From positions 1 through 5,540 of the forward strand of contig DATBTC010000058.1 in the NCBI GenBank assembly GCA_036559465.1: DNA of 5,540 nt, read 5' to 3'. This DNA is from JAHFPN01 sp036559465. GTDB taxonomy: Bacteria > Pseudomonadota > Alphaproteobacteria > Rhizobiales > Xanthobacteraceae. Position 1 is the stretch's first letter; every line of letters begins with the position of its first letter. A model generated the notes under the pieces. That model made no database searches and was not told where the DNA came from. It worked only from the letters and a program-made list of their open reading frames with translations. The position numbers were made by a program, and so were the translations under genes. This document shows, piece after piece, positions 5,082 to 5,540 of this stretch.

Positions 5082-5540
5082 ACCGCGCTCCGGCCGAGAT
5101 AGACCGCGCGCACCTGCGGGTTTACCGCGATCTCCGCGGGCTCGCCGCGCACCAGCACCTTGCCCTGCACCATCACGATTATATGCCGCGCGAAGCGGAA
5201 CACCACGTCCATGTCGTGCTCGATGATCAGAATCGCGATATCGGCGGGCAACCGGTCGAGCACCTCATGGATGATGTGCGCCTCGTGGGCGGGAACGCCG
5301 GCCGCCGGCTCGTCGAGCAAGAGCACCCGCGGCTTCAGCGCCAGCGCGATCGCGATCTCCAGCAACCGCTGCTGGCCATAGGCGAGCTCCGACACGCGGC
5401 GTCCGGCGACGTCGAGAATCCCGATTTCGCGCAGTCGCGCATCGGCCTCCTCCAGGCAGCGCCGCCAACCTTTCGAATAGCGCAGCCCGCGCCACGCGAT
5501 CCGCTCGCGCTCGGCGATGGCGATGGCGATATTTTCGCGC
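5078..5540 (-). CDS. livG: Branched-chain amino acid ABC transporter ATP-binding protein LivG, C-terminal part
   Basis: The frame is open to the right edge, giving 153 residues of the C-terminal part; the Walker A and Q-loop lie outside the window. What is visible starts RENIAIAIAERERIAWRGL, the LivG-type segment after the Q-loop. Then come the degenerate signature SELAYGQQR, Walker B VLLLDEP, and the switch-His segment LIIEHDMDVVFRFA, followed by the family's closing stretch VLVRGEPAEIAVNPQVRAVYLG. The D-loop region reads AAGVPAHEA where LivG proteins usually have AAGLNPxE, a small divergence. A GTG at 5395 could open a shorter frame, but the conserved sequence upstream shows that it is internal. 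It is the partner ATPase of LivF, with a 4-nt overlap. Confidence 0.92.
   Translation of the reverse strand, partial: RENIAIAIAERERIAWRGLRYSKGWRRCLEEADARLREIGILDVAGRRVSELAYGQQRLLEIAIALALKPRVLLLDEPAAGVPAHEAHIIHEVLDRLPADIAILIIEHDMDVVFRFARHIIVMVQGKVLVRGEPAEIAVNPQVRAVYLGRSAV

Overview
The window is gene-dense and GC-rich, with ATGA stop/start overlaps and a branched-chain amino acid (Liv) ABC transporter next to an amidohydrolase of the ACMSD type. This suggests an alphaproteobacterium, probably of the Rhizobiales/Bradyrhizobium-like group. That placement is inferred from style and gene content, not from a marker gene. I see no rRNA, tRNA, CRISPR array, insertion sequence or phage gene.

Layout, left to right. 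(1) 1-400, minus: N-terminal part of a metal-dependent amidohydrolase that runs off the left edge. (2) 401-494: short gap with a perfect 9-bp GC hairpin, the likely terminator of the next operon. (3) 495-2974, minus: a four-gene operon read right to left. It encodes a secreted four-cysteine peptide precursor (DUF2282, bufferin/BufA type), an MNIO/DUF692 multinuclear iron enzyme (BufB), a DUF2063 partner protein (BufC) and a DoxX-family membrane protein. (4) About 2975-3180: divergent control region. (5) 3181 (or 3133) to 4364, plus: an ECF sigma factor overlapping by 4 nt a six-helix membrane anti-sigma factor of the NrsF/DUF1109 family. (6) 4368-5540, minus: livF and the C-terminal part of livG, convergent with the anti-sigma gene with only 3 bp between.

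The centre of interest is a complete bufferin-type RiPP locus with its own regulator. BufB and BufC are expected to modify cysteines of the BufA precursor, which is exported and binds copper or other thiophilic metals. The SigF/NrsF pair is expected to switch the operon on under metal stress, through two cysteines in NrsF. The family is already known (Caulobacter bufferins and SigF-NrsF, the gig gold-induced operon, Haemophilus hvf), so the system is not new as a class.

The sequence adds a clear regulatory picture. The same bipartite ECF promoter, GCGTAACA-N16-CGAACTA, occurs twice in the divergent region. One copy faces bufA. The other faces the sigma gene and lies inside the first codons of its longest ORF. 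This implies that the regulator drives its own expression and that the sigma factor really starts downstream, most likely at GTG 3181.
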